In this document: positions 1-5,280 of the stretch, one piece after another
Position numbering within the stretch: position 1 is the stretch's first letter
How the letters are laid out: each line of letters starts with the position of its first letter
Origin: Pirellulaceae bacterium
GTDB lineage: Bacteria; Planctomycetota; Planctomycetia; Pirellulales; Pirellulaceae
Length of the DNA: 6,500 nucleotides
Reading direction: 5' to 3'
NCBI GenBank assembly: GCA_013002105.1
Contig: JABDKS010000292.1
Location: 1-6,500, forward strand
Translations under genes and position numbers: made by a program
The notes under the pieces: generated by a model
Told to the model about the DNA's origin: nothing
Seen by the model: only the letters and a program-made list of their open reading frames with translations
Database searches by the model: none

Positions 1-933
1 CACCAGTGGGCGACGTTTTTCCAATTCCAGGATCGACGTCAGGTGCTTTCGTTCCATGAAATTCACCAAGCCATCGTGCAAGCTGCGGATCACATCTGGG
101 CCTTCGCGATAGATTGCCGAGGTGACCATTGCGACATCGGCGCCCGCGATCAACGACTTTGCCACATCACTTGAATCTGCAATTCCTCCGCTGGCGGCCA
201 ACGACATGGCTGGGCAATAGGCATGGACTTGCATGATCTCATTAATCGTTGACGTGATCGAACCGGGGGATGTCAGCTCCCAGCGGGATTTCAGTTGCAA
301 ACTATCCAGTTCAATGTCTACTTCAGGCGTGCGACCATACAGCACCAGTCCTTGGACACCCGACAATAATTTACAGGCCAAATGGGGCACGCTCGTGTAG
401 TTTCGGCTGAGCTTTAAAAACAATGGGATTCGGATTGACTGTTCGATCCGCCGAACCAACTCAATGATTTTTTCTTCGATCTCCCTGGGGCCACTGAATT
501 CGCGTGGCGGCGGGTGGTGGATATTCAGCTCGATTGCATTTGCACCTACCTCTTCCAATTGGCCGGCAAAGTCAACCCAATCGGTCGCCAAATGCCCGTT
601 CAGGCTCGCGATGATCGGAATACGGTTCGTCACTGTGGCGCGATTGACCAAGGATAAGTAAACATCGGCGTCCTCGTGCATTGCCTTGTCACGAGTGGCC
701 GACCTACCGAGTGATTCCAGGAATGACTGTTCCTCGTCGGACAATGTCAAACCATGACGTTGATTCCATCGCAAGACTTCTTCGTCAAAGAGCGACGGTA
801 GCACGATCGCACCGGCGCCGGCCGCCTCCAATGCGACACGCACCTGCTCCTGCGCCGTCATTTCGCATGCGCCAACGACGATGGGGGAGCGTAGAACAAG
901 CCCTCCGTAATAACTGGTCAAGTCAATAGCCAT
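1..933 (-). CDS. Dihydroorotate dehydrogenase-like flavoprotein, 3' end cut by the window edge
   Basis: Reading leftwards from the ATG at 931-933 gives 311 codons without a stop, running off base 1. The family is usually about 330 residues, so perhaps 20 are missing. The protein is a TIM-barrel FMN enzyme of the DHOD-like group. Visible landmarks are IPIIASLNG at 105-113, AIELNIHHPP at 133-142, IPLFLKLS at 169-176 (the barrel lysine region), GLVLYGRTPEVDIELD at 195-210, and the phosphate-binding end AASGGIADSSDVAKSLIAGAD at 246-266 followed by VAMVTSAIYREGP. An AAGAGG Shine-Dalgarno sits 8 bases ahead of the ATG and supports this start. Family members of this kind are often found next to pyruvate:ferredoxin oxidoreductase genes and not in pyrimidine operons, so the true substrate is uncertain; the next gene lies outside the window. 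It follows the kinase gene in the same direction after 213 bases that contain a stem-loop and a phased direct repeat. The family call is firm, the reaction is not. Confidence 0.9.
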   Translation of the reverse strand, partial: MAIDLTSYYGGLVLRSPIVVGACEMTAQEQVRVALEAAGAGAIVLPSLFDEEVLRWNQRHGLTLSDEEQSFLESLGRSATRDKAMHEDADVYLSLVNRATVTNRIPIIASLNGHLATDWVDFAGQLEEVGANAIELNIHHPPPREFSGPREIEEKIIELVRRIEQSIRIPLFLKLSRNYTSVPHLACKLLSGVQGLVLYGRTPEVDIELDSLQLKSRWELTSPGSITSTINEIMQVHAYCPAMSLAASGGIADSSDVAKSLIAGADVAMVTSAIYREGPDVIRSLHDGLVNFMERKHLTSILELEKRRPLV

Positions 934-1011
934 CGATCAAACCTCTTGTTGAAAAAATCGATTAGGTTTCGGTGGGACGTATTTATCGCTTTGGACCGGT
1001 GCTTTTCATCT

Positions 1012-1043
1012 GCTCTGGCCTCCTGTTCTCAGGCATCCAGAGC
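1012..1043 (-). repeat. Symmetric stem-loop upstream of the DHOD-like gene
   Basis: A 32-base inverted structure. The outer arms GCTCTGG (1012-1018) and CCAGAGC (1037-1043) pair over 7 bp; then come a 3x3 internal loop, inner arms CCTG and CAGG, and a 4-base loop. It lies 79 bases before the DHOD-like ATG and 103 bases after the kinase stop. No T-run follows on either strand, so it does not look like an ordinary intrinsic terminator. It could be an RNA structure in the leader, a processing site or a protein-binding dyad. Confidence 0.5.
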
Positions 1044-1048
1044 CAGCA

Positions 1049-1066
1049 GTTGACCGACGTTGACCG
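1049..1066. repeat. Two 8-base direct repeats spaced one helical turn
   Basis: GTTGACCG occurs at 1049-1056 and again at 1059-1066, a period of exactly 10 bases. Tandem half-sites on one face of the helix are typical of OmpR/PhoB-type regulators. The position, about 115-135 bases upstream of the DHOD-like ATG, would suit an activator site. No regulator is visible in the window, and a chance repeat cannot be excluded. Confidence 0.3.
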
Positions 1067-1146
1067 GAGCTGCCTGTTTTCGCCAACACGCCGATCGTCA
1101 CGTATCGGTTTCGCAACGCGGGTGACTGCGTTATCGAAAGCCCCAG

Positions 1147-2865
1147 TCAAAGCGACTGGATCGTCGACACCAAGTCAGGGATCTTGATGACAAACTTGTG
1201 CTCTGATTCTACCAATCGCTCCCGCGTCGCCAACTGTAATTCCATCACTTGCAGGTCAGCGTCGGACGGATCATCGTTTCGCGCGGCGCGATCGGTGATC
1301 CGTTGCCTTAACGTTGTTTCATTGACATCACAATCCACAATTCCAAATTCCACGCGCTGGGAGACCGCTAATTGTCGAAATCGCTCGCGTAGATCCCGCC
1401 GGAGGAACGTTGCATCGACGATTACCGAGAATCCGGCATGTAAAATGCTCCGGGCCAGATCAGCAAGCCGTTGATAGGTCGCATCGGTCGCAGACTGGGA
1501 ATAAAGGATCGTTTGGGCGGTTTTGTCGGGGCGTTCTCTGTTGCCAGGGCGTTCCATGGGCGACATTCCATAGTGACGTTTGCGCTGGACGTCCGAACGC
1601 AATCGAATGGCGCCGCATCGCTGAACCACAAGGGCACTTTGTGTCGATTTGCCGCTGCCACTGACGCCGTGTGTGATCCACAAACGTGGTTCCCCGGCGA
1701 GCGTGTATTGGTGCGCCAGGTCGATGTACGATTTGCTATCGGACATCGCCTGCGAAAAATCGGCGGATTGAACCAGTTGCTGAGACCGAATCGTCGCGAT
1801 TTTTGCTCGGACCAACGCGCGGTAGACCAAGTACCAACGCAAAACGCTCAATGCGTTGTAGTCACCGGACTGCTCCAGATAGGCGTTGATAAAAATTCGC
1901 GATTGCTCCAGATAGCCATGCGCGGCCAAGTCCATCGTCAGGAATGCTGAATCGCTAAGGGTGTCAATCCAACGAAAAGAATCGCAAAATTCGATCCCGT
2001 CGAACGGAGTCAACGATTCGCGAAATCTCACGATGTTGTCCAGATGCAAGTCACCGTGGCATTCACGAATGAATCCGTTGGCAAGCCGTTGCTGAAACAA
2101 GTTCGTGTGCTGGCTGTAAAAGTCCTGCGACCAATCGGCGAGTTTTTGGACCGTCGCGGCGATTTGGGGGTCCTGGATGGACTCCAGCGCGCGTAAGTTG
2201 TCGATCGCGTCTTGGTACAGTTGGTTCGCAGTGCCGTAGGTGATTGCAGAGGATTGCGGCGATGTTGCCGATTCGCCGCGATGGCTCTCGACCTGTTCGG
2301 TCGCCAGTCGCCGTGCCGCAGAGACTCGACAAATCTCAGCCGAATCGTGGAAGCTCGCAATTTTCGCGGCCAATGTTAACACGTCGTCATTTGTCATTGC
2401 CCCATTCTTTAGCTGTTGGCTTAACAAAGCATCGGCAGGGAATCGCCGCATTTTCACAGCGTAATCGACGATTGGATCGCAGCTCGACTGCGATTCTTCC
2501 ACGTGAAATCGTTCGCCATCGAAGCTGATTGCGACAACACCCAGATACAATCCGTCCGAAAATCGGCTATCCAAGCGGATCTCTTCGTGACAAAAAAATT
2601 TGCGTTGTTTGAGCGTCGAGTAATCCAGAAATGGCGTCTTGATTGGTTTTTTGATTTTGTGTGCAAACTCGCCCGCCAAAATGACCCACGATATGTGCGT
2701 CTCGTGCACAACGATCTCCGAATCGACTTCGTACCGATAGGCATCGGGCCGGCACAGCTGACCCACCATGTCGTCACTTTGCATTTTCTCGTTAGCGATC
2801 TCGCCGCGGCCTTGTTGGGGGTCGGTCGGAAAGTCGCACTCGCGATTCGAAGCGGACGAGATCAT
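1147..2865 (-). CDS. Aminoglycoside-phosphotransferase-like / P-loop kinase fusion protein (Rv2004c type)
   Basis: A cytoplasmic two-domain protein. The N-terminal half (about residues 36-330) is APH/protein-kinase-like. ETHISWVILAGEFAHKIKKP at 55-74 is the family's typical opening with its lysines, and HGDLHLDNI at 270-278 carries the catalytic Asp272 and Asn277. FDGIEFCDSFRWIDTLSD at 288-305 supplies further acidic residues. The C-terminal part (about 394-572) is a predicted kinase with Walker A GVSGSGKST at 400-408, an RSD motif at 423-425, and VIVDATFLRRDLR at 481-493. This matches the COG2187-COG0645 fusion; the M. tuberculosis member Rv2004c belongs to the DosR dormancy regulon. The substrates of both domains are unknown, and aminoglycoside resistance should not be inferred. 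The start is ambiguous: ATGs at 2865, 2784 (residue 28) and 2769 (residue 33) are all weakly supported by Shine-Dalgarno sites, and conservation seems to begin near residue 36, so 2784 is attractive. The stop is TGA at 1147-1149. Confidence 0.9.
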   Translation of the reverse strand: MISSASNRECDFPTDPQQGRGEIANEKMQSDDMVGQLCRPDAYRYEVDSEIVVHETHISWVILAGEFAHKIKKPIKTPFLDYSTLKQRKFFCHEEIRLDSRFSDGLYLGVVAISFDGERFHVEESQSSCDPIVDYAVKMRRFPADALLSQQLKNGAMTNDDVLTLAAKIASFHDSAEICRVSAARRLATEQVESHRGESATSPQSSAITYGTANQLYQDAIDNLRALESIQDPQIAATVQKLADWSQDFYSQHTNLFQQRLANGFIRECHGDLHLDNIVRFRESLTPFDGIEFCDSFRWIDTLSDSAFLTMDLAAHGYLEQSRIFINAYLEQSGDYNALSVLRWYLVYRALVRAKIATIRSQQLVQSADFSQAMSDSKSYIDLAHQYTLAGEPRLWITHGVSGSGKSTQSALVVQRCGAIRLRSDVQRKRHYGMSPMERPGNRERPDKTAQTILYSQSATDATYQRLADLARSILHAGFSVIVDATFLRRDLRERFRQLAVSQRVEFGIVDCDVNETTLRQRITDRAARNDDPSDADLQVMELQLATRERLVESEHKFVIKIPDLVSTIQSL

Positions 2866-2918
2866 CGCTCAACTCGGGTTCCACGCGGTAGAAGAAGGTA
2901 GTCGATCATCGGCCCAAG

Positions 2919-2950
2919 CGGTTCGTTGCTTCGTTGACTGCAACGAACCG
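2919..2950. repeat. Perfect 11-bp inverted repeat between cytochrome and kinase genes
   Basis: CGGTTCGTTGC (2919-2929) and GCAACGAACCG (2940-2950) are exact reverse complements around a 10-base loop, and the loop repeats TCGTTG from the left arm. It lies 51 bases after the cytochrome stop and 53 bases before the farthest kinase ATG. There is no T-run on either side, so a classical intrinsic terminator is unlikely. An mRNA-stabilising or processing hairpin, or an operator for the kinase gene, are the better options. Confidence 0.6.
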
Positions 2951-3001
2951 GTGCCGCTGGCCAAAGTGGTAATGAATCACTGCACATACGGATCAACCAA
3001 A

Positions 3002-3433
3002 TCACTTTTGCTTGGTGGGGCGTGCATTGGGTTGCAAATTCTGCTTACGCATATACGAATGGCATTCGACACAACTAACCGTTAGTGCGACGTATCCCAA
3101 TGCCGCGCGATGGATATCCTTTTCTCCCGCGGCTTCGTCAATCATGTCACAGATCCGTCGAAAATCGTCTCCATGACGCTGGTATGTCTTCGTTTGCATG
3201 ACATTCCACCCGCTCTCCAGACTCAACAGTTTCAGCGAGCGAGCGTTGCTCCCGATCTGGTCATAATCCTCCAGTGTTAATCCCTCCAGAATCGACTTGG
3301 ATTTATCCAGTTTCATATACATCAGAGGCGACACTTTGGAGGCGGGTTTCTTCGGAGGATCCGCCGCCCGATTCCTGTTGGCCACGCAAACGCCGATTCC
3401 GACAACAACGCATAGCAGTAATATTCGTTTCAT
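3002..3433 (-). CDS. Small exported class II-like c-type cytochrome
   Basis: 143 residues from the ATG at 3433. An in-frame extension to 3481 exists, but it would place residues before an obvious signal peptide and begin close to the predicted transcript start, so it is rejected. Residues 1-24 (MKR, a hydrophobic run ILLLCVVVGIGVCVA, then NRNRAA) form a Sec signal peptide, so the protein is periplasmic or beyond. The mature part is predominantly helical with a single CVECH heme-binding motif at 121-125, near the C-terminus. This layout fits the four-helix cytochrome c'/c556 group. Met38 or Met40 in the first helix could be the sixth heme ligand, as in c556. Neighbours are stress proteins and a kinase, not oxidases, so its electron partners cannot be named. 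A five-base dyad TGAGT-N-ACTCA (3437-3447) lies just ahead of the ATG, where the Shine-Dalgarno is weak (GTGAG). Confidence 0.85.
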   Translation of the reverse strand: MKRILLLCVVVGIGVCVANRNRAADPPKKPASKVSPLMYMKLDKSKSILEGLTLEDYDQIGSNARSLKLLSLESGWNVMQTKTYQRHGDDFRRICDMIDEAAGEKDIHRAALGYVALTVSCVECHSYMRKQNLQPNARPTKQK

Positions 3434-3506
3434 CGATGAGTAACTCACATTATTGAAAGTATCGGAGAGATCAGAACGCACGCATCGCGGTCCGTCTGAC
3501 AGATAA

Positions 3507-3521
3507 GCAACTCTTGTGCCG
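3507..3521 (-). promoter_or_regulatory. Sigma-54 (-24/-12) type promoter for the cytochrome gene
   Basis: On the minus strand the sequence reads CGGCAC-AAGAG-TTGC followed by TT. The invariant GG and GC dinucleotides are separated by exactly 10 bases, as sigma-54 promoters require. Compared with TTGGCAC-N5-TTGCW it differs in the two leading bases (AC for TT). The predicted start of transcription is near 3495, giving a 5' leader of about 62 bases before the ATG at 3433. The weaker -24 element lowers confidence, but a similar element upstream of the first stress protein gene in the same cluster raises it. Confidence 0.5.
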
Positions 3522-3622
3522 TTTCATGCCGCGTGTTGAAACCACGATCCGAGTTGGTCGAGTCATTCCATTGACGAACGTGTCGCCGCCATCGTCTTAG
3601 CTGGAGATCGCCACTTTTCATT
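3522..3622. other. Non-coding stretch between the cytochrome promoter and the repeat array
   Basis: Together with the array to its right this belongs to a 548-base gap between uspE and the cytochrome. No convincing gene was found here. The short reading frames that cross it have no recognisable domain and run into repeat DNA. If the sigma-54 element at 3507-3521 is real, this is where enhancer-binding activator sites would be expected, but no clear dyad stands out. Confidence 0.5.
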
Positions 3623-3980
3623 AGCCATCGGACGATAGCCCCGTTGTTTTCGGGGGGAACCGCGGCTATCGGGACGCAAAAACACAACGTTCTGATTCCG
3701 TGGCGACGCTGTCCATCTGGATAGTCTCTCACGCGTCATGAGCCGATGGGCGATCGCCCGGTTATTTTCTCGAGGAACCGCGGCTATCGCCGTGCGGCTA
3801 ACGGGACGCAAGAACACAACGTTCTGATTCCATGGCGCCGCTGTCCATCTGGATAGTCTTTCACGCATTACGAGCCGATCGGCGATCGCGCCGGTTGTTT
3901 TCGTGAGGAACCGCGGCTATCGCCGTGCGGCTATCGGGACGGCAAAACACAGCGTTTTGATTCCAAAGTGGCGATGCTCA
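3623..3980. repeat. Three-unit tandem intergenic repeat with an internal 14-base sub-repeat
   Basis: Three related units start with AGCC-like sequence at 3623, 3741 and 3873. Each contains, in order, a GC-rich dyad, a GTTTTC-like T-rich patch, GAGGAACCGCGGCTATC or a close variant, GGGACG, ACAC(A/G)(A/G)CGTT and GATTCC. Units one and two also share GTCCATCTGGATAGTCT; the third fades before this, at the uspE stop. Unit two is 132 bases and unit one 118. The 14-base difference equals one copy of a sub-repeat GCGGCTATCGCCGT, present as a tandem pair in units two and three and single in unit one. Unit two contains the perfect 12-base palindrome GGGCGATCGCCC (3748-3759). The elements are between genes and appear non-coding. 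They resemble dispersed intergenic repeats I associate with Rhodopirellula-type planctomycetes, an impression not verified by search. Confidence 0.85.
3943..3959 (-). repeat. Small stem-loop at the end of each repeat unit
   Basis: In the third unit CAAAAC (3943-3948) pairs with GTTTTG (3954-3959) around 5 bases. The matching place in unit two (about 3811-3825) pairs AGAAC with GTTCT, so one base pair has changed on both sides. In unit one (about 3679-3693) the same pair becomes G-U if read as minus-strand RNA. It lies just after the uspE stop, but the arms are AT-rich and no T-run follows, so it would be a weak terminator at most. Confidence 0.4.
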
Positions 3981-3981
3981 A

Positions 3982-4956
3982 TTAGGACATTGAAAAGAAA
4001 AAATTGTCGCTCGTCTCGGCTTGTCCCCCCAGCTTGACCGACGTTTCGAATCCGTCAGGTTTGAGTGCCAGGACCGAACAGGTGATATCGGCCAACACCG
4101 TCTCGGCGACATTACCGATCAAGAGGCCACTGATACCGGTGCGACAAACCGTTCCCATCACTAACAAATCGGACTCGATGTGATCGGCGACGTTTCGAAT
4201 CACTTCCGCCGCCGGTCCCCGTCTCATGTGAATGCGTACATCATCTCGTTCGATTCCCATCGAGTCGATCAAACTGTTCAGCCGCCGCAGTGATTGCTCC
4301 TCAACCTGATCCAAGGCCCGATCTATCTCCGTGTCTCCGGCACGCTTTCGCAAGATCTTCTCCATCCACAAGTCGCTGGCAAACACAAGATGCAATTCGG
4401 CACCTTCGCGATTGGCTATCGAGTGGGCTAGTTGGATGATGTTGGTGTTCAGATGTTGATGCGTTTCATCACTTGATGCCATGTCAACGGCGGCCAGGAC
4501 GCGGGCAAATGTCTTATGCGTCTCCGGTTTTAGAATCCATACGGGGCACGGACATTGTCGCAGCAGGGATCTCGCGATGCTGCCAAACAAACGTCCAGCA
4601 CGCGATAAACCGTCAGCCGACTTGATAACCAGGTCATGTTTATCCCTCAAAACCTGCCGCACGATTTGCGTGGCGGGATCACCGACGGCAACCACGACAT
4701 CGATCGGCACGTCCGTATCGACATATTCGGCGACTCTTTGCAATAACTTTTGGCGGTGATCCTTGGCCAGCAGGTCTGCCAGTTCCTCAGGGTCCGCGAC
4801 GTCAGTTATGCCCCCCAACGCGACCGGCAACGGTTTGACGACGTCCATGAATGTCACCGCCGCGTCGTTTTCGATCGCCAAATTGATTGCTCGATTGACC
4901 GCCGTTTCGTTCGACTCGGTACCCACAAAACAAAGAATGTTCTTAAACCGTTTCAT
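3982..4956 (-). CDS. uspE: UspE-type tandem universal stress protein
   Basis: 324 residues with two Usp (Rossmann-like) domains, about 4-143 and 150-300, and no signal peptide or membrane segment, so cytoplasmic. The C-terminal half resembles E. coli UspE as I remember it: GTVCRTGISGLLIGNVAE at 268-285 (E. coli has GTVGRTGISAAFLGNTAE) and the tail LKPDGFETSVKL at 298-309. Domain one has the UspE-like DLVIK at 108-112 and RQCPCPVWILK at 133-143, and lacks the G-x2-G-x9-G(S/T) nucleotide motif. In domain two the motif is altered: G268-x2-C271-x9-G281-N282. Reduced or changed nucleotide binding is therefore likely. UspE proteins are linked to oxidative and DNA-damage tolerance, motility and adhesion in E. 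coli. A strong GAGGTGA Shine-Dalgarno (4964-4970) is 7 bases ahead of the ATG and fixes the start. The ten C-terminal residues (NFFFSMS end) look specific to this protein. No clear promoter of its own was found. Confidence 0.92.
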   Translation of the reverse strand: MKRFKNILCFVGTESNETAVNRAINLAIENDAAVTFMDVVKPLPVALGGITDVADPEELADLLAKDHRQKLLQRVAEYVDTDVPIDVVVAVGDPATQIVRQVLRDKHDLVIKSADGLSRAGRLFGSIARSLLRQCPCPVWILKPETHKTFARVLAAVDMASSDETHQHLNTNIIQLAHSIANREGAELHLVFASDLWMEKILRKRAGDTEIDRALDQVEEQSLRRLNSLIDSMGIERDDVRIHMRRGPAAEVIRNVADHIESDLLVMGTVCRTGISGLLIGNVAETVLADITCSVLALKPDGFETSVKLGGQAETSDNFFFSMS

Positions 4957-4962
4957 TTGACG

Positions 4963-5280
4963 TCACCTCACGATCGCTTTGTTCAATGTAAATCTACAGT
5001 TCGCGAAACTCGTCAACCGGTTGTCGATTCGTTCCGTCCGAGGAATCGCGACAGGCGTATCGTTGGTCTCCCAAGGCGATCGATACTGGTATGACTGGCT
5101 TGCAACGCCGTTGTGCGACTGAATCAAGCAACCCGCATGAGTTTTGATTCGACTGCTAAAAAGCCGGAAATTCTGACGGTTCTCGATACTGCGCGAATGC
5201 GAATTTGAAATGAGCGCAATGCGCTCGTGTGACTTTGTTTTGCTCTGAGCGGCAAGAGTGAGATCGTTCCACTGAATCAA
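4963..5280 (-). CDS. Doubtful 105-residue hypothetical protein filling the gap between the two stress genes
   Basis: An open frame that starts with an ATGA overlap on the stop codon of the upstream stress-protein gene and ends inside the uspE Shine-Dalgarno, so its position is what a translationally coupled operon gene would show. The protein itself is unconvincing. It is rich in Ser, Arg, Asn and Gln, has no hydrophobic core pattern, signal peptide or known motif, and no strong Shine-Dalgarno precedes its start. A palindrome (5212-5226) also lies inside it. It may simply be a 320-base untranslated spacer that happens to stay open. Listed because this stretch has no other gene. Confidence 0.2.
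   Translation of the reverse strand: MIQWNDLTLAAQSKTKSHERIALISNSHSRSIENRQNFRLFSSRIKTHAGCLIQSHNGVASQSYQYRSPWETNDTPVAIPRTERIDNRLTSFANCRFTLNKAIVR
4964..4970 (-). promoter_or_regulatory. Strong ribosome binding site of uspE
   Basis: TGAGGTG on the minus strand (GAGGTGA when read one base further), 7 bases from the ATG at 4956. It is the best Shine-Dalgarno in the window and settles the uspE start. Its TGA also forms the stop codon of the doubtful small reading frame upstream. Confidence 0.75.
5212..5226. repeat. Short perfect palindrome after the first stress gene
   Basis: GAGCGCA-A-TGCGCTC, 7-base arms around one base, 51 bases downstream of the stop at 5277. As RNA it would fold as a 6-bp GC-rich hairpin with a 3-base loop. 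On the minus strand ATTTCAAATT follows, which is only loosely T-rich. It could be a weak or factor-dependent terminator, a processing hairpin, or an operator ahead of uspE. Confidence 0.4.

Noticed and set aside
1113..1127. GTCAC-N5-TTGC on the minus strand as a third sigma-54 promoter, for the DHOD-like gene
   Set aside because: The near-invariant GG of the -24 element is GT here.
1123..1149. TGACTG/CAGTCA inverted repeat covering the kinase stop codon as a terminator
   Set aside because: Only six pairs around a 15-base loop and no T-run; too weak.
972..1187. Plus-strand GTG-started frame of 71 codons with a hydrophobic N-terminus resembling a signal peptide
   Set aside because: It overlaps the 3' end of the kinase gene, crosses the stem-loop and direct repeat, has no clear Shine-Dalgarno and no recognisable domain. 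Its stretch FSPTRRSS resembles translated sequencing-adapter proteins, but the DNA differs from adapter sequence, so contamination is also rejected.
1471..1950. 159-codon plus-strand frame and other long frames opposite the kinase gene
   Set aside because: They lie antisense to the conserved APH and P-loop motifs and show no domain of their own; they are shadows of the coding strand.
1147..2865. Aminoglycoside resistance gene
   Set aside because: The APH-like fold is fused to a P-loop kinase and matches the COG2187-COG0645 stress-linked family, not the antibiotic-modifying enzymes.
3445..3868. Two minus-strand frames (3563-3868 and 3445-3732) with repeated peptide such as RERLSRWTA and NQNVVFLRP
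   Set aside because: The peptide repetition comes from the DNA repeat units. One unit is 118 bases, so the frame is not kept between units, and the two frames read the same repeat differently. Treated as repeat DNA rather than genes.
3748..3890. GCGATCGC palindromes in the repeat units, as in the HIP1 element of cyanobacteria
   Set aside because: The octamer occurs only as part of this repeat and the rest of the window does not carry the frequent HIP1 copies expected of a cyanobacterium.
4991..5016. TTGACG and TAGATT on the minus strand as a sigma-70 promoter for uspE
   Set aside because: The spacer is only 14 bases and no alternative -10 sits at 16-18 bases. Not reported as a promoter.
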